Positions 17,951-26,189 of a stretch of 47,829 nucleotides of DNA are shown piece by piece. Both the position numbers and the translations under genes were made by a program. This DNA is from Ralstonia sp. ASV6 (lineage in GTDB: Bacteria > Pseudomonadota > Gammaproteobacteria > Burkholderiales > Burkholderiaceae). Where the stretch lies: contig NZ_JAELUI010000027.1 in the NCBI RefSeq assembly GCF_016429285.1, positions 1-47,829 of the forward strand. The letters are read 5' to 3'. The notes beneath the pieces are model-generated. The model was given only the letters and a program-made list of their open reading frames with translations. It was not told the DNA's origin and ran no database searches. How positions within the stretch are numbered: position 1 is the stretch's first letter; each line of letters starts with the position of its first letter.

Positions 17951-18631
17951 CTAGGGCACGCGGCGGTCGACTTCGTCGAGCACCAGCAAATCCAGGTGCG
18001 CGACATCCCCCCACTGCAGCACGGTCAGTTGATGACCATCGGATGAGAGCCGGTTGATGCTGGCGTTGCGCAGCTCATGCTGGCGCGGCTCGGTGAGTGT
18101 CATGGCGTTGGCGTGACGGTACAGGCAATCGAGCACGCCGCCGTGGCTGACCAGCGCGATGCGCTCGCCGGGGTGGCGGCGAATCAGGCGCAGGGCGGTT
18201 TCCACCGCACGTTCGTGGAACCCCATGAGCGTCTCGCCGCCGGGGGGCGCAAAGTCTGGCACGCGCTCCTGCCACGCGGCGAATTCGCCGGGGTGCTTTT
18301 CAGCGACTTCGGCGTAGGTCAGGCCTTCGAACTCACCGTAGCAGCGCTCACGCAAGCCGGCGTCATCGCGCACGGTCACGCCAACTTCATCCGCCAGCGC
18401 CTGCGCGGTCTGCTTGGCACGCGAGAGATCGCTCGCATACACGGCATCAAACCGCTCGCGCGCAAGCGCGCGGCCCAGCTGCGTGGCCTGCTCCAGCCCC
18501 TGCGTGTTCAGCGGCACGTCGAGCTGGCCCTGCAGACGGCGCTCACGGTTCCAGTCGGTCTCGCCGTGGCGGACCAGCACGATGTGGGTGATCTGCGGCA
18601 ACGGCATGGGGATGGCAGCGGCGCGTGGCAT
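17951..18631 (-). CDS. Histidine phosphatase (phosphoglycerate mutase) family protein
   Basis: This is a cofactor-dependent phosphoglycerate mutase-like enzyme of 226 residues. The catalytic phosphohistidine motif is VLVRHGETDWN near the N-terminus. An arginine in SDLSRAKQTAQ, the acid in LRERCYGEFEGLTYAE and the second histidine in ALVSHGGVLDCL complete the active site. The size and the RLQGQLDVPLN motif resemble GpmB and CobC-type phosphatases, so the true substrate may not be phosphoglycerate. ATG 18631 is preferred over GTG 18634. It lies 27 bases downstream of dtd on the same strand. Confidence 0.88.
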   Translation of the reverse strand: MPRAAAIPMPLPQITHIVLVRHGETDWNRERRLQGQLDVPLNTQGLEQATQLGRALARERFDAVYASDLSRAKQTAQALADEVGVTVRDDAGLRERCYGEFEGLTYAEVAEKHPGEFAAWQERVPDFAPPGGETLMGFHERAVETALRLIRRHPGERIALVSHGGVLDCLYRHANAMTLTEPRQHELRNASINRLSSDGHQLTVLQWGDVAHLDLLVLDEVDRRVP

Positions 18632-18658
18632 CACGGGTTCCAGAGCAAGTCAGAAAGG

Positions 18659-19192
18659 TCAGACAGATTGGGCGGCAGATTTGCCGGCTGATTTGGCAGC
18701 TTCAGGCTCGGCCTTCTTGCTGACAGGTGCGGCTTGCGGCGCCACCTGCAGCCAGAACGTGACCGGGCCATCGTTGACGAGCGACACCTGCATATCCGCG
18801 CCAAACTCGCCGGTGGCGACGATGGGATGCTGTGCCCGCGCCCGCGCCACGAAATGCTCATACAGGCGGCGGCCATCTTCTGGTGCTGCCGCCGGCGTAA
18901 AGCTCGGGCGCGTGCCGGACTTGGTATCGGCCGCCAGCGTGAACTGCGACACCACGAGCAAGCCGCCTGCCTGCCCGTTGCCATCCATGTTGCGCACCGG
19001 CAGGTTCATCTTGCCCTGTGCATCGGAGAACACGCGATAGTTCAGCAGCTTCTCCAGCAAGCGATCGGCTTCGGCGGCAGTGTCACCGCGTTCGGCACAC
19101 ACGAGCGCGAGCAGCCCCGGGCCGATCTCGCCGACCACGCGGCCGTCCACCCGCACCGCTGCCTGCGAGACGCGCTGGATCAGTCCAATCAC
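18659..19192 (-). CDS. dtd: D-aminoacyl-tRNA deacylase
   Basis: DTD hydrolyses D-aminoacyl-tRNAs such as D-Tyr-tRNA and glycyl-tRNA(Ala), guarding translation. The product begins [17 protein letters not shown], as in all DTDs. It carries the catalytic SQFTLAADT motif, and its cross-subunit Gly-Pro motif region reads [14 protein letters not shown]. At 177 residues it exceeds the usual 145-150. The excess is a C-terminal Ala/Lys/Ser-rich tail after residue 150. Its start overlaps the tyrS stop by four bases, a sensible pairing because tyrosyl-tRNA synthetase is a main source of D-Tyr-tRNA. Confidence 0.95.
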   Translation of the reverse strand: MIGLIQRVSQAAVRVDGRVVGEIGPGLLALVCAERGDTAAEADRLLEKLLNYRVFSDAQGKMNLPVRNMDGNGQAGGLLVVSQFTLAADTKSGTRPSFTPAAAPEDGRRLYEHFVARARAQHPIVATGEFGADMQVSLVNDGPVTFWLQVAPQAAPVSKKAEPEAAKSAGKSAAQSV

Positions 19193-20460
19193 GCCAGCAC
19201 CACGCGTGCAAAACGACGCTTGCCGACCTGCACGACAAACGTGCCGGCTTCGATCTTCAAACCCTTGTCGCTAATGACGGTGCCGTCGATCTTCACGCCG
19301 CCCTGCTCGATGTTGCGGTTGGCTTCCGACGTGGACGGGCACAAGCCGGCCTGCTTGAGCAGTTGCGCGATGCCCAGCGGTGCACCCGACAGCTCGATCT
19401 GCGGAATGTCGTCCGGCACACCGCCGCGTGCGCGGTGGTTGAAGTCTTCCAATGCGCGCTCGGCGTCGGCCTGGCTGTGGAAGCGCGCAACGATCTCCTG
19501 CGCCAGCAGCACCTTGCAATCGCGCGGGTTGCGGCCCAGCGCGATCTCTTGCTTCATCAGGTCGATCTCGGCCAGCGGGCGGAATGACAGCAGCGTGTAG
19601 TACGTCCACATCAGGTCGTCGGAGATGCTCATCAGCTTGCCGAACATGTCGCTCGGCGCCTCGCTGATACCAACGTAATTGCCCTTGGACTTGGACATCT
19701 TCTCCACACCGTCCAGGCCGACCAGCAGCGGCATGGTCAAGATGCACTGCGGCTCCTGGCCGTATTCCTTCTGCAGCTCGCGGCCGACCAGCAGGTTGAA
19801 TTTCTGATCGGTGCCGCCCAGCTCCAGGTCAGACTTGAGCGCGACCGAGTCGTAGCCTTGCATCAGCGGGTAGAGAAATTCGTGCACCGAGATGGGCACG
19901 CCGGCCTTATAGCGCTTGGTGAAGTCGTCGCGCTCCATCATGCGGGCCACGGTGTACTTGGCGGCAAGCTGGATCATGCCGCGCGCGCCCAGCGGATCGC
20001 TCCACTCGCTGTTGTAGCGGATCTCGGTCTTGCTCGGGTCCAGCACCATGCTGGCCTGACGGTAGTAGGTCTGCGCGTTGGCTTCGATCTGCTCGCGCGT
20101 GAGCGGTGGGCGCGTTGCGTTGCGGCCGGACGGGTCACCGATCGTCGAGGTGAAATCGCCAATCAGGAAGATCACCTGATGGCCCAGGTCCTGCAGCTGG
20201 CGCATCTTGTTGAGCACCACCGTATGGCCGATGTGGATGTCCGGTGCGGTCGGGTCCAGGCCCAACTTGATACGCAGCGGCACGCCGGTGGCGGCGCTCT
20301 TGGCCAGCTTCTGCTCCCATTCGGCAGCAACCAGCAGTTCGTCGCAGCCGCGCAGCGACACTTCCATCGCGTGCGCCACCTCCGGTGTGATCGGATACTT
20401 CGGCGTGGCCGGCACGGCGTGTTCAGAAGCAGGAACGGTGGAGGCGTCAGATGCGGTCAT
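19189..20460 (-). CDS. tyrS: Tyrosyl-tRNA synthetase
   Basis: TyrRS attaches tyrosine to tRNA(Tyr). The 423-residue product belongs to the class I synthetases, with HIGH in [16 protein letters not shown] and KMSKS in [17 protein letters not shown]-terminal S4 RNA-binding domain includes [13 protein letters not shown]. The tyrosine-pocket region [20 protein letters not shown] is present. ATG 20460 was preferred to an upstream in-frame start that adds nine hydrophobic residues. The stop overlaps dtd. anmK is divergent, 219 bases away. Confidence 0.96.
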   Translation of the reverse strand: MTASDASTVPASEHAVPATPKYPITPEVAHAMEVSLRGCDELLVAAEWEQKLAKSAATGVPLRIKLGLDPTAPDIHIGHTVVLNKMRQLQDLGHQVIFLIGDFTSTIGDPSGRNATRPPLTREQIEANAQTYYRQASMVLDPSKTEIRYNSEWSDPLGARGMIQLAAKYTVARMMERDDFTKRYKAGVPISVHEFLYPLMQGYDSVALKSDLELGGTDQKFNLLVGRELQKEYGQEPQCILTMPLLVGLDGVEKMSKSKGNYVGISEAPSDMFGKLMSISDDLMWTYYTLLSFRPLAEIDLMKQEIALGRNPRDCKVLLAQEIVARFHSQADAERALEDFNHRARGGVPDDIPQIELSGAPLGIAQLLKQAGLCPSTSEANRNIEQGGVKIDGTVISDKGLKIEAGTFVVQVGKRRFARVVLA

Positions 20461-20679
20461 GGCAAAAAGAAAGGTCACCGCGCCCACCGAGAAACTCAGC
20501 AGCGCGGACGAGAAACAACAATCGGGAAACCAGTGCGTGCGCGATGGCCGACATCCGTGCAGAAAGCGTCAGCCGCGCAATCCCGCGATTTTACCGTGAT
20601 GCGCACTCCCGCCCAACGGATGCCTTCCAGCCGGCCTCCTCAGCCCCCGCCCCGTGCCCCCGCTGGTATGCTCACGCGC

Positions 20680-21828
20680 ATGACAAGCGCCTCCCATTCC
20701 CACAGCGAGCTCTACATCGGCCTGATGTCCGGCACCAGCCTGGACGGCGTCGATGGTGTACTGGTTGATTTCTCCGGTGCCCACCCGGTACTGGTGGCCG
20801 ATGCTTACGCGCCCTTCCCGCCGGAGTTGCGCCATGCATTCCTCAATCTGCAGCACGCCGGTCACGACGAGATTCATCGCGAAGCCCTGGCCGCCAACGC
20901 GCTCGCCAGCCTGTATGCAGAATGCGTCGAGCAACTGCTGAGGAAGAGCGGTTGTATCCGCCGTGAAATCCGCGCCATTGGCGCACACGGCCAGACCATC
21001 CGCCATCAGCCGGGCGCGCACGATGGCCTTGGTTACACGCGCCAGACACAGCATGCAGCTGTGTTGGCCGAGCACACCGGCATCGATGTCATTGCCGATT
21101 TCCGCAGCCGTGATGTGGCTGCCGGTGGCCAGGGTGCACCGCTGGTGCCCGCCGTCCACCGGGCGCTGTTTGGCCTGCAAGATGCATGGCGCGTGGTCTG
21201 CAACATCGGCGGCATCGCCAACCTGACGGTGCTGCCGCCGCAGGCATCGGACGCACGCGACACGGTGCTCGGCTTCGATTGCGGCCCCGGCAACGCCCTG
21301 CTTGATCACTGGGTCCACACGCACCATGGGCACACCTTTGACCGTGACGGCGCCTGGGCTCGCACCGGCCATGTCGATGACGCCCTGCTCGCCCGACTAC
21401 GCGCCGAGCCTTTCTTCGACCTGCCACCGCCCAAGAGCACCGGCCGCGATCTGTTCAACCCTGCTTGGCTGAAATACCGCGCGGGTGAAGCGCTGGACCG
21501 CCTGCGTCCCCAAGTCGTGCAAGCGACCCTGCTGGCACTGACCACCGACACCATTGCCGATGCGGTTCGCCGCTATGCGCCCCAGGCGAACTCCCTCGTG
21601 GTCTGTGGTGGTGGCGCGCGCAACAGCGCCTTGATGGATCGGCTTGCTGCGCAGTTGCCCGGCGTCGACGTTGCCCCTAGCGACCAATTCGGCGTACCCG
21701 CCAATCAGGTAGAAGCGCTCGCCTTCGCCTGGCTGGCCCGTCAGTGCGTGCGCCGCGAGCCGGGCAATCTGCACCATGCGACCGGCGCTTCAGGGCCGCG
21801 CGTGCTCGGCACGATCTATCCTGCCTGA
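20680..21828 (+). CDS. anmK: Anhydro-N-acetylmuramic acid kinase
   Basis: AnmK opens and phosphorylates 1,6-anhydro-MurNAc recovered from cell-wall turnover, giving MurNAc-6-phosphate. The 382-residue product has the phosphate-binding GLMSGTSLDGVDGVLVDF, the substrate loop IGAHGQTIRHQPG, the catalytic region FRSRDVAAGGQGAPLVP and the nucleotide-binding CGGGARNSALMDRL. The start is ATG 20680; ATG 20668, four codons upstream, overlaps a TATGCT that may be a -10. Together with amgK and murU in this window it covers much of MurNAc salvage. A bidirectional terminator follows. Confidence 0.95.
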   Translation: MTSASHSHSELYIGLMSGTSLDGVDGVLVDFSGAHPVLVADAYAPFPPELRHAFLNLQHAGHDEIHREALAANALASLYAECVEQLLRKSGCIRREIRAIGAHGQTIRHQPGAHDGLGYTRQTQHAAVLAEHTGIDVIADFRSRDVAAGGQGAPLVPAVHRALFGLQDAWRVVCNIGGIANLTVLPPQASDARDTVLGFDCGPGNALLDHWVHTHHGHTFDRDGAWARTGHVDDALLARLRAEPFFDLPPPKSTGRDLFNPAWLKYRAGEALDRLRPQVVQATLLALTTDTIADAVRRYAPQANSLVVCGGGARNSALMDRLAAQLPGVDVAPSDQFGVPANQVEALAFAWLARQCVRREPGNLHHATGASGPRVLGTIYPA

Positions 21829-21849
21829 AACGTCACCAGACTCACGGGC

Positions 21850-21882
21850 AAAAAAAAAGCGCACCGAAGTGCGCTTTTTTTT
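21850..21882. terminator. Bidirectional terminator between anmK and erpA
   Basis: GCGCAC (21859-21864) pairs with GTGCGC (21869-21874) around a CGAA loop. It is flanked by A8 on the left and T8 on the right, so it works for anmK on plus and erpA on minus. Confidence 0.9.
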
Positions 21883-21896
21883 GCGGCGATACCGCG

Positions 21897-22271
21897 TCAG
21901 ACCGAGAACGACGAGCCACAACCGCAGGTGGTCGAAGCATTCGGGTTCTTGATGACGAATTGCGCGCCGTTGATGTCTTCCTTGTAGTCGATCTCGGCGC
22001 CCACCAGGTACTGGTAGCTCATCGAGTCAATCAGTAGCGTCACGCCATTCTTAACCATGGCCGTGTCATCTTCGTTGGTGTCTTCGTCAAAGGTGAAGCC
22101 GTACTGGAAGCCCGAGCACCCGCCGCCCTGCACGAATACGCGCAGCTTCAGCTCCGGGTTGCCTTCTTCTTCGATCAGTTGCTTGACCTTGTCCGCAGCG
22201 CTGTCGGTAAAGACCAGCGGAGCCGGAACCTCGTTCACATCGGGCGTGGCTGCCTGCGCGACTGCGTTCAT
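21897..22271 (-). CDS. erpA: Iron-sulfur cluster insertion protein ErpA
   Basis: ErpA is an A-type carrier delivering Fe-S clusters to apoproteins such as IspG/H and respiratory enzymes. The 124-residue product has the three invariant cysteines: Cys52 in [13 protein letters not shown], and Cys116/Cys118 in [14 protein letters not shown]. The acidic loop DEDTNEDD is typical of ErpA rather than IscA. ATG 22271 is preceded by AGGAGA with ideal spacing, so the longer frame is not used. Confidence 0.95.
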   Translation of the reverse strand: MNAVAQAATPDVNEVPAPLVFTDSAADKVKQLIEEEGNPELKLRVFVQGGGCSGFQYGFTFDEDTNEDDTAMVKNGVTLLIDSMSYQYLVGAEIDYKEDINGAQFVIKNPNASTTCGCGSSFSV

Positions 22272-22409
22272 GAAAATCTCCTGTGGGAACGTCTCAAAAC
22301 TTGCCTCTATTTTAAGCGCAAGCTGCAAATCGTGCCGAAGCCCCGGGTTTCAAGAGGATATTGTGCGGTGCGCCAGCAACGGCAGGACAGCCAACACCAC
22401 ACCAAGTGA

Positions 22410-22814
22410 TCAGTCCTGGTTGGACGCAAGCTTGAGATTGGGCAGCAGCTTCACATCGCCGGGCGCCGAGTGCGCCAGCGTGCCCATGACAACGGCACCC
22501 TGATGCATCTCCAGCGCCGCATATTGCACATTGCCTTCGATGCGCGCCTTGGGCTGCAACTCCAGCAGTTCCGCCACATGCACCGGACCGACCACCGTGC
22601 CGTTCAGAATCAGGTGACCGACATGCACCTCGCCCTCGATGCGCGCGGTATCCGTGATGACCAGCATGCTGGGCTTGTCCGGATCACCGTAGACGTTGCC
22701 TTTGATCTGGCCGTCGATCCGCAAGCCACCCGAAAAGCGCAGATCCCCCTCCAGCTTGGTGTGGGCGCCCAGCAGCGTTTCAATTGCCAGCCCCTTCTTC
22801 TTGCCAAACAGCAT
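22410..22814 (-). CDS. Bactofilin (BacA/CcmA family cytoskeletal protein)
   Basis: Bactofilins are small proteins that polymerise into non-polar filaments acting in cell shape and polar organisation, and they often direct cell-wall enzymes. The 134-residue product has the family's right-handed beta-helix core of short repeats, for example IDGQIKGNV, IEGEVHVGHLILNGTVVG and ARIEGNVQYAALEMHQGAVVMG. A short N-terminal LFGKKKG likely contacts the membrane. ATG 22814 has an AGAGGAG site. It follows the coiled-coil membrane protein gene by 41 bases on the same strand, so the two are probably expressed together. Confidence 0.93.
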   Translation of the reverse strand: MLFGKKKGLAIETLLGAHTKLEGDLRFSGGLRIDGQIKGNVYGDPDKPSMLVITDTARIEGEVHVGHLILNGTVVGPVHVAELLELQPKARIEGNVQYAALEMHQGAVVMGTLAHSAPGDVKLLPNLKLASNQD

Positions 22815-22855
22815 CGTCGACTCCTCTTTGTACGGATCCGACAGGCCCCCGCCCG

Positions 22856-23626
22856 TCAGATGGAAAAACTCTGGCTCGCCTTGATCTTGCCGTTCTGCAA
22901 CACCTTCACCATGACCGACTTCACCGTGGTGCCTGGCGGGACATCCACCCAGCCTTCCAAGCGCTGGTAGTGCGTGAGCTTGACGCGCGTGGCCGCTGTG
23001 GATGCAGGGGCCGAAGCCGCCGTAGCGGCCGCCGCACCGGGGAAATCGATCGTAGCAGGTTTGCCTGCCTGCACCACATTCAGCGTGAGCGCCAGTTGCC
23101 CCTCGAATTCAGAGACCGGTGCGAACGCCTTGCCGCCGCCCTGCATCAGCAAAACGCGGAAATGCATGCGCGTCGGCTGCGCTTCATCCGGGGCGATCCG
23201 GAAGCTGCGCACGTAGATGCCGGCGGAATTGGTGGGTGCGGGCAGCAGGCTGTCGAAGAAGGCCAGATCCTCCTTCAACTGTGCGTTCTCGGCTTCCAGC
23301 GCCTTGAGCTGCTCGGCCATTTGCGTCTGCGCGCCCTCGGCCATGCCGACGCGCGACTCCGCAGTGCCCGCAGCCGCGGCAAGCTTGTCCCGCTCGGCCT
23401 GCACCGCTGTCAGCTTGGCAGTCAGCTCACGATTCATGGCGCGCAGGTCGCTGTCATGCGGGCCGGTCAGGCGGCGACCTTCTTCGAAAGCCCAGAGCGC
23501 CGCTGCGGCAGCCAAACCGATCACCACCGCAATCAGCAGCACCGTTACCGGCCACGGCAGGCGCGAGCGCACCGTGACGTTCGGGGCGAGCACGGAAGCG
23601 CGACGCAGCAGGCGACGCGCCTTCAT
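22856..23626 (-). CDS. Single-pass membrane protein with coiled coil (DUF6776-like)
   Basis: I recognise no known function. The 256-residue product has a basic cytoplasmic N-terminus, one transmembrane helix (WPVTVLLIAVVIGLAAAAAL, about residues 25-44) and a predicted coiled coil (about 60-120) rich in Ala, Glu and Lys. A beta-rich periplasmic C-terminal domain includes SAGIYVRSFRIAPDE and LEGWVDVPPGTTVKSVMVKV. The shape resembles proteins annotated DUF6776 beside bactofilin genes in betaproteobacteria. By position it may anchor or guide the downstream bactofilin; this is inference. Confidence 0.72.
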   Translation of the reverse strand: MKARRLLRRASVLAPNVTVRSRLPWPVTVLLIAVVIGLAAAAALWAFEEGRRLTGPHDSDLRAMNRELTAKLTAVQAERDKLAAAAGTAESRVGMAEGAQTQMAEQLKALEAENAQLKEDLAFFDSLLPAPTNSAGIYVRSFRIAPDEAQPTRMHFRVLLMQGGGKAFAPVSEFEGQLALTLNVVQAGKPATIDFPGAAAATAASAPASTAATRVKLTHYQRLEGWVDVPPGTTVKSVMVKVLQNGKIKASQSFSI

Positions 23627-23805
23627 GCGGCCGCCCCTCGATTCGCGCTGCGAATCAGAATCGGCTTAGAGCAAATTGCGGATTGCATCATACGGACCAA
23701 ACGCAAACGAAACGTGAATTGTAGTCTCGGCGACATGTCGGAGCTGTTGCAAAGGGTAAGCGAGGCGTCTGACAGATCACACCGTTTGAGTGGAGCGCTC
23801 AAAAC

Positions 23806-23835
23806 AAAAAACCACACCCGAGGGTGTGGTTTTTT
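23806..23835 (-). terminator. Terminator after rpsI (bidirectional shape)
   Basis: CCACACCC (23812-23819) pairs with GGGTGTGG (23822-23829) and is flanked by A6 and T6. It lies 21 bases beyond the rpsI stop. Confidence 0.9.
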
Positions 23836-23856
23836 GCTGAAGCAGTGAGAAGCGGA

Positions 23857-24249
23857 TTAACGCTTCGAGAACTGCTTGGCGCGGCGGGCCTTGCGCAGAC
23901 CGACCTTCTTACGCTCGACTTCACGTGCATCGCGCGTCACCAGACCTGCCTTCGACAGGGTCGGCTTGAGCGTTGCATCGTAGTCGATCAGGGCGCGGGT
24001 GATGCCGTGGCGCACGGCACCGGCTTGGCCGGTTTCACCGCCGCCGACCACGTTGACCTTGATGTCGAACGTAGCTGCGTGGTTGGTCAGTTCCAGCGGT
24101 TGACGCACGATCATCAGCGAGGTTTCACGAGCGAAGTACTCGTTGATGGCCTTGCCGTTGACGATGATGTCGCCCTTGCCGGACTTGATGAAGACACGTG
24201 CCACAGCGCTCTTGCGGCGGCCGGTACCATAGTTCCAATTACCGATCAT
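23857..24249 (-). CDS. rpsI: 30S ribosomal protein S9
   Basis: S9 is a small-subunit protein whose C-terminal tail reaches the P-site tRNA. The 130-residue product has the typical [15 protein letters not shown] opening, [19 protein letters not shown], and the basic tail [14 protein letters not shown] ending in the conserved Lys-Arg. It follows rplM by 12 bases, the standard rplM-rpsI operon. Confidence 0.98.
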   Translation of the reverse strand: MIGNWNYGTGRRKSAVARVFIKSGKGDIIVNGKAINEYFARETSLMIVRQPLELTNHAATFDIKVNVVGGGETGQAGAVRHGITRALIDYDATLKPTLSKAGLVTRDAREVERKKVGLRKARRAKQFSKR

Positions 24250-24261
24250 GGATGTGGCCCC

Positions 24262-24690
24262 TTAGATTTCCAGCGCTTTCGGCTGTTGAGCTTCGTGCGG
24301 ATGCGAGCCTTCGGCGTAAACCTTCAGCTTCTTGATCATCGCGTAGCCCAGCGGACCCTTCGGCAGCATGCCCTTCACAGCCTTTTCCAGGGCACGGCCC
24401 GGGAAACGCTGCTGCATCTTGCCAAACGTCGTTTCGTAGATACCGCCCGGGTAACCCGAGTGGCGATAGTATTTCTTGTCGGTCGTCTTGGCGCCCGTCA
24501 CGCGCAGCTTGGCTGCGTTGATGACGATGATGAAATCGCCCGTGTCGACGTGCGGAGTGAATTCAGGCTTGTGCTTGCCGCGCAGTCGGTGTGCCACTTC
24601 GCTGGCGACACGCCCGAGGACCTTGTCCGTCGCGTCAATCACGAACCAATCGCGCTTCACCTCATGGGGCTTTGCGGAAAAGGTCTTCAT
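24262..24690 (-). CDS. rplM: 50S ribosomal protein L13
   Basis: L13 is an early assembly protein of the large subunit. The 142-residue product matches the family length. It contains [48 protein letters not shown] and [22 protein letters not shown] 24690 ([11 protein letters not shown]) is the normal start; the open frame upstream has no family resemblance. It is first in the rplM-rpsI operon. A likely promoter is about 180 bases upstream. Confidence 0.98.
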   Translation of the reverse strand: MKTFSAKPHEVKRDWFVIDATDKVLGRVASEVAHRLRGKHKPEFTPHVDTGDFIIVINAAKLRVTGAKTTDKKYYRHSGYPGGIYETTFGKMQQRFPGRALEKAVKGMLPKGPLGYAMIKKLKVYAEGSHPHEAQQPKALEI

Positions 24691-24871
24691 GATTTTTCCA
24701 AAATTTTGAGTCAGTGCCCGAGTGGACCCGTATCGTGCGTAACAACTCATGAACGGATCGTCTTGCGGACGCCTGCGCAACCTTATGCAAGGTCATCGCC
24801 GGCCCGCCTTCCCGCTTGTTGGTGCGGGCTCTCCAAGTTTCTTTCCCGCGGGCAATCCGGAAAAGATTTCG

Positions 24872-24901
24872 ATTGTACCTCGCAAGCAACCCTTGACACA
24901 A
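24872..24901 (-). promoter_or_regulatory. Candidate promoter of rplM-rpsI
   Basis: On the minus strand TTGTGT (24901-24896) and TACAAT (24877-24872) are 18 bases apart. They lie just downstream of the 24933-24960 terminator, so rplM-rpsI would be separately started and carry a leader of about 175 bases. Confidence 0.45.
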
Positions 24902-24932
24902 GGAAAAAGGCACGCTCCACCCACAGCGGACG

Positions 24933-24960
24933 AAAAAAAACCCAAGCCGTTGAGCTTGGG
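24933..24960 (-). terminator. Strong minus-strand rho-independent terminator upstream of rplM
   Basis: On the minus strand CCCAAGC pairs with GCTTGGG around CTCAACG-like loop bases and is followed by T8 (the A8 at 24933-24940). The stem is at 24941-24947 and 24954-24960. No protein gene on the minus strand ends here, so it implies a short non-coding transcript or an attenuator. Confidence 0.8.
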
Positions 24961-25046
24961 TTTGAATCCACCAAAGGAGGAGGGTGGAGGAGACACCTGC
25001 TGATCGTTGACTTGGTGGGTTGCACCGCATCAGTCGATCCAATGGG
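24933..25046 (-). ncRNA. Candidate small RNA with anti-Shine-Dalgarno loop
   Basis: A consensus-like promoter, about 110 bases and a strong terminator define the unit. Predicted structure, 5' to 3': stem-loop 1 pairs GATCGACT (25039-25032) with AGT-CAA-CGATC (25012-25002); stem-loop 2 pairs TCCACC (24988-24983) with GGTGGA (24972-24967) and presents the loop CUCCUCCUUU; stem-loop 3 is the terminator. A second UCUCCUCC lies just before stem-loop 2. The loop contains CCUCCUUU, the same string as the 16S rRNA 3' tail, so base pairing to ribosome-binding sites is a plausible mode of action. C-rich loop RNAs of this design are known in alpha- and betaproteobacteria. An attenuated leader for rplM is the alternative. 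Confidence 0.55.
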
Positions 25047-25050
25047 TGCA

Positions 25051-25078
25051 ATTATACCCATTTCTGGGGCACTCGCAA
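25051..25078 (-). promoter_or_regulatory. Sigma-70 promoter of the candidate small RNA
   Basis: On the minus strand TTGCGA (25078-25073) and a perfect TATAAT (25056-25051) are separated by 16 bases. A second TATAAT lies farther upstream at 25126-25121 with a poor -35. Confidence 0.6.
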
Positions 25079-25083
25079 GATAA

Positions 25084-25123
25084 TTTGCACTACGAAATCG
25101 CATTTCGTAATGCAAAATGCATT
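25084..25123. promoter_or_regulatory. Strong dyad, candidate operator upstream of the small RNA promoter
   Basis: TTTGCACTACGAAAT (25084-25098) and ATTTCGTAATGCAAA (25102-25116) form a 15-bp inverted repeat with one mismatch and a CGC spacer. A second dyad, AATGCA-AAA-TGCATT (25109-25123), overlaps it. The site ends six bases from the -35 box. I do not recognise the cognate regulator. The tract is much more AT-rich than its surroundings. Confidence 0.6.
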
Positions 25124-25171
25124 ATAAAGCGTACACAGAGAGATCGACCTATTTAAAATCAAATACTTAGG

Positions 25172-25194
25172 AAAAATCACCCGCTCTGCGGGTG
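25172..25194 (-). terminator. Hairpin with minus-strand T-run in the osmC-like upstream region
   Basis: CACCCGC (25178-25184) and GCGGGTG (25188-25194) form a perfect 7-bp stem with a 3-base loop. On the minus strand it is followed by ATTTTT. I see no gene ending there. The rest of the gap up to 25376 holds a TACAAT (25327-25332) that may serve the osmC-like gene. Confidence 0.4.
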
Positions 25195-25376
25195 TTGCTC
25201 ACTAGAAACTTTCCTCCAATTTCGGCCCAACTCAGGTGCATGAGCAACGGGTTGCACCTTTTCATGCGGGTGTTACTGTCAAGGGGAGTTCACCCTAGGG
25301 TACCGACGCGGGTTCACCACGGTGGCTACAATGTGGTCTTTCGGCAGCACTCGCCGATACGGCACAAGGATTCGAC

Positions 25377-25802
25377 ATGGAATGCACAGTGAGCTGGACC
25401 GGCCCGGACGGCATGGCCTTTTTGGCGGAAACCGGCAGTGGCCATCTCGTCACAATGGATGGCGCGCCGGACGGCGGCGGCCGCAACCTGGCGCCACGCC
25501 CGATGGAAATGGTGCTGCTGGGTACCGGCGGCTGCACCGCCTATGACGTGGTGCTGATCCTCAAGCGCGGCCGCCAGGACGTACAGGGCTGCAGCGTCAA
25601 GCTGCACGCCGACCGCGCCGAGACCGACCCGAAGATCTTCACGCGTATCCACTTCACCTTTACGGTGACGGGGCGCAACCTCAAGCGGGAAACTGTGGAG
25701 CGCGCAGTCCAGCTCTCGCACGAGAAGTACTGCTCGGCGTCGATCATGCTGGCCAAGACGGCCGAGATCACGCACTCGCTGGAACTGATCGAACTGGCCT
25801 GA
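25377..25802 (+). CDS. OsmC family protein (YhfA-like)
   Basis: OsmC-type proteins are small cysteine-based peroxidases or their non-peroxidase relatives. The 141-residue product has the family core: APRPMEMVLLGTGGCTAYDVVLILK with the first cysteine, and HEKYCSASIMLAKTAEITHS with the second. This matches the YhfA-type subgroup rather than classical OsmC or Ohr. ATG 25377 is preceded by ACAAGGA. The gene is alone on the plus strand between two minus-strand non-coding RNAs. Confidence 0.9.
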   Translation: MECTVSWTGPDGMAFLAETGSGHLVTMDGAPDGGGRNLAPRPMEMVLLGTGGCTAYDVVLILKRGRQDVQGCSVKLHADRAETDPKIFTRIHFTFTVTGRNLKRETVERAVQLSHEKYCSASIMLAKTAEITHSLELIELA

Positions 25803-25830
25803 TTGATGGCCAATCCGGCTGAAGGGAAAA

Positions 25831-26172
25831 GCGAAGCGAACCGATAAGCCGGATTCTGTGCGCCGCGCGGCCGAAACCAGCGGCGTGACAACCATTCCTC
25901 TAGACCGGCTGTTGCCAGCCGGCTCAAGCTCCCTACCCGCAGACTCAGCGAGCCGCTTCATCGCCTGCTTACTTGGGATTGCTCCGGGTGGAGGTTACCG
26001 CGTTTCACCCTTCGCCCTGGCCGAAGCCTGGGCGAAGACTCGTCTCTGTGGCCCTATTCCGCACGTCACCGTGGATGGTCGTTAGCCATCACCCTGCTCT
26101 ATGGAGTCCGGACTTTCCTCCCCTTCCACGCGCACGAGGCGGCGGAAGCAGCGGTTGTCTGGTCCGCTTCGC
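25831..26172 (-). ncRNA. rnpB: RNase P RNA (bacterial type A)
   Basis: RnpB is the catalytic RNA that trims tRNA 5' leaders. On the minus strand the 5' region reads GCGAAGCGGACCAGACAACC, and its first eight bases pair with CGCTTCGC at the 3' end to make helix P1. GAGGAAAGTCCGGACTCC (conserved region I, near 26103-26122) is present, as is AGAGGAATGGTTGTCACG (near 25886-25903). The characteristic 3' ACAGAATCCGGCTTATCGG lies at about 25840-25858. Ends are set from P1 pairing and may be off by a few bases. TAGACT at 26186-26181 may be its -10. Confidence 0.95.
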
Positions 26173-26189
26173 GAGGCGCGAGTCTAGCA

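Noticed and set aside
17730-18014. A minus-strand frame giving FRT-type heptad peptides across the 21-bp array
   Set aside because: The peptide repeat changes frame at each 22-base unit and the frame runs into the phosphoglycerate mutase gene in a wrong frame. The regularity is in the DNA, not in a protein.
19858-21828. Open frame of 656 codons on plus extending upstream of anmK across tyrS
   Set aside because: Only the part from 20680 matches AnmK. The upstream part is antisense to tyrS and has shadow composition.
24893-24898. TTGACA on the plus strand as a promoter
   Set aside because: No suitable -10 lies 16-18 bases downstream and no plus-strand gene follows until 25377.
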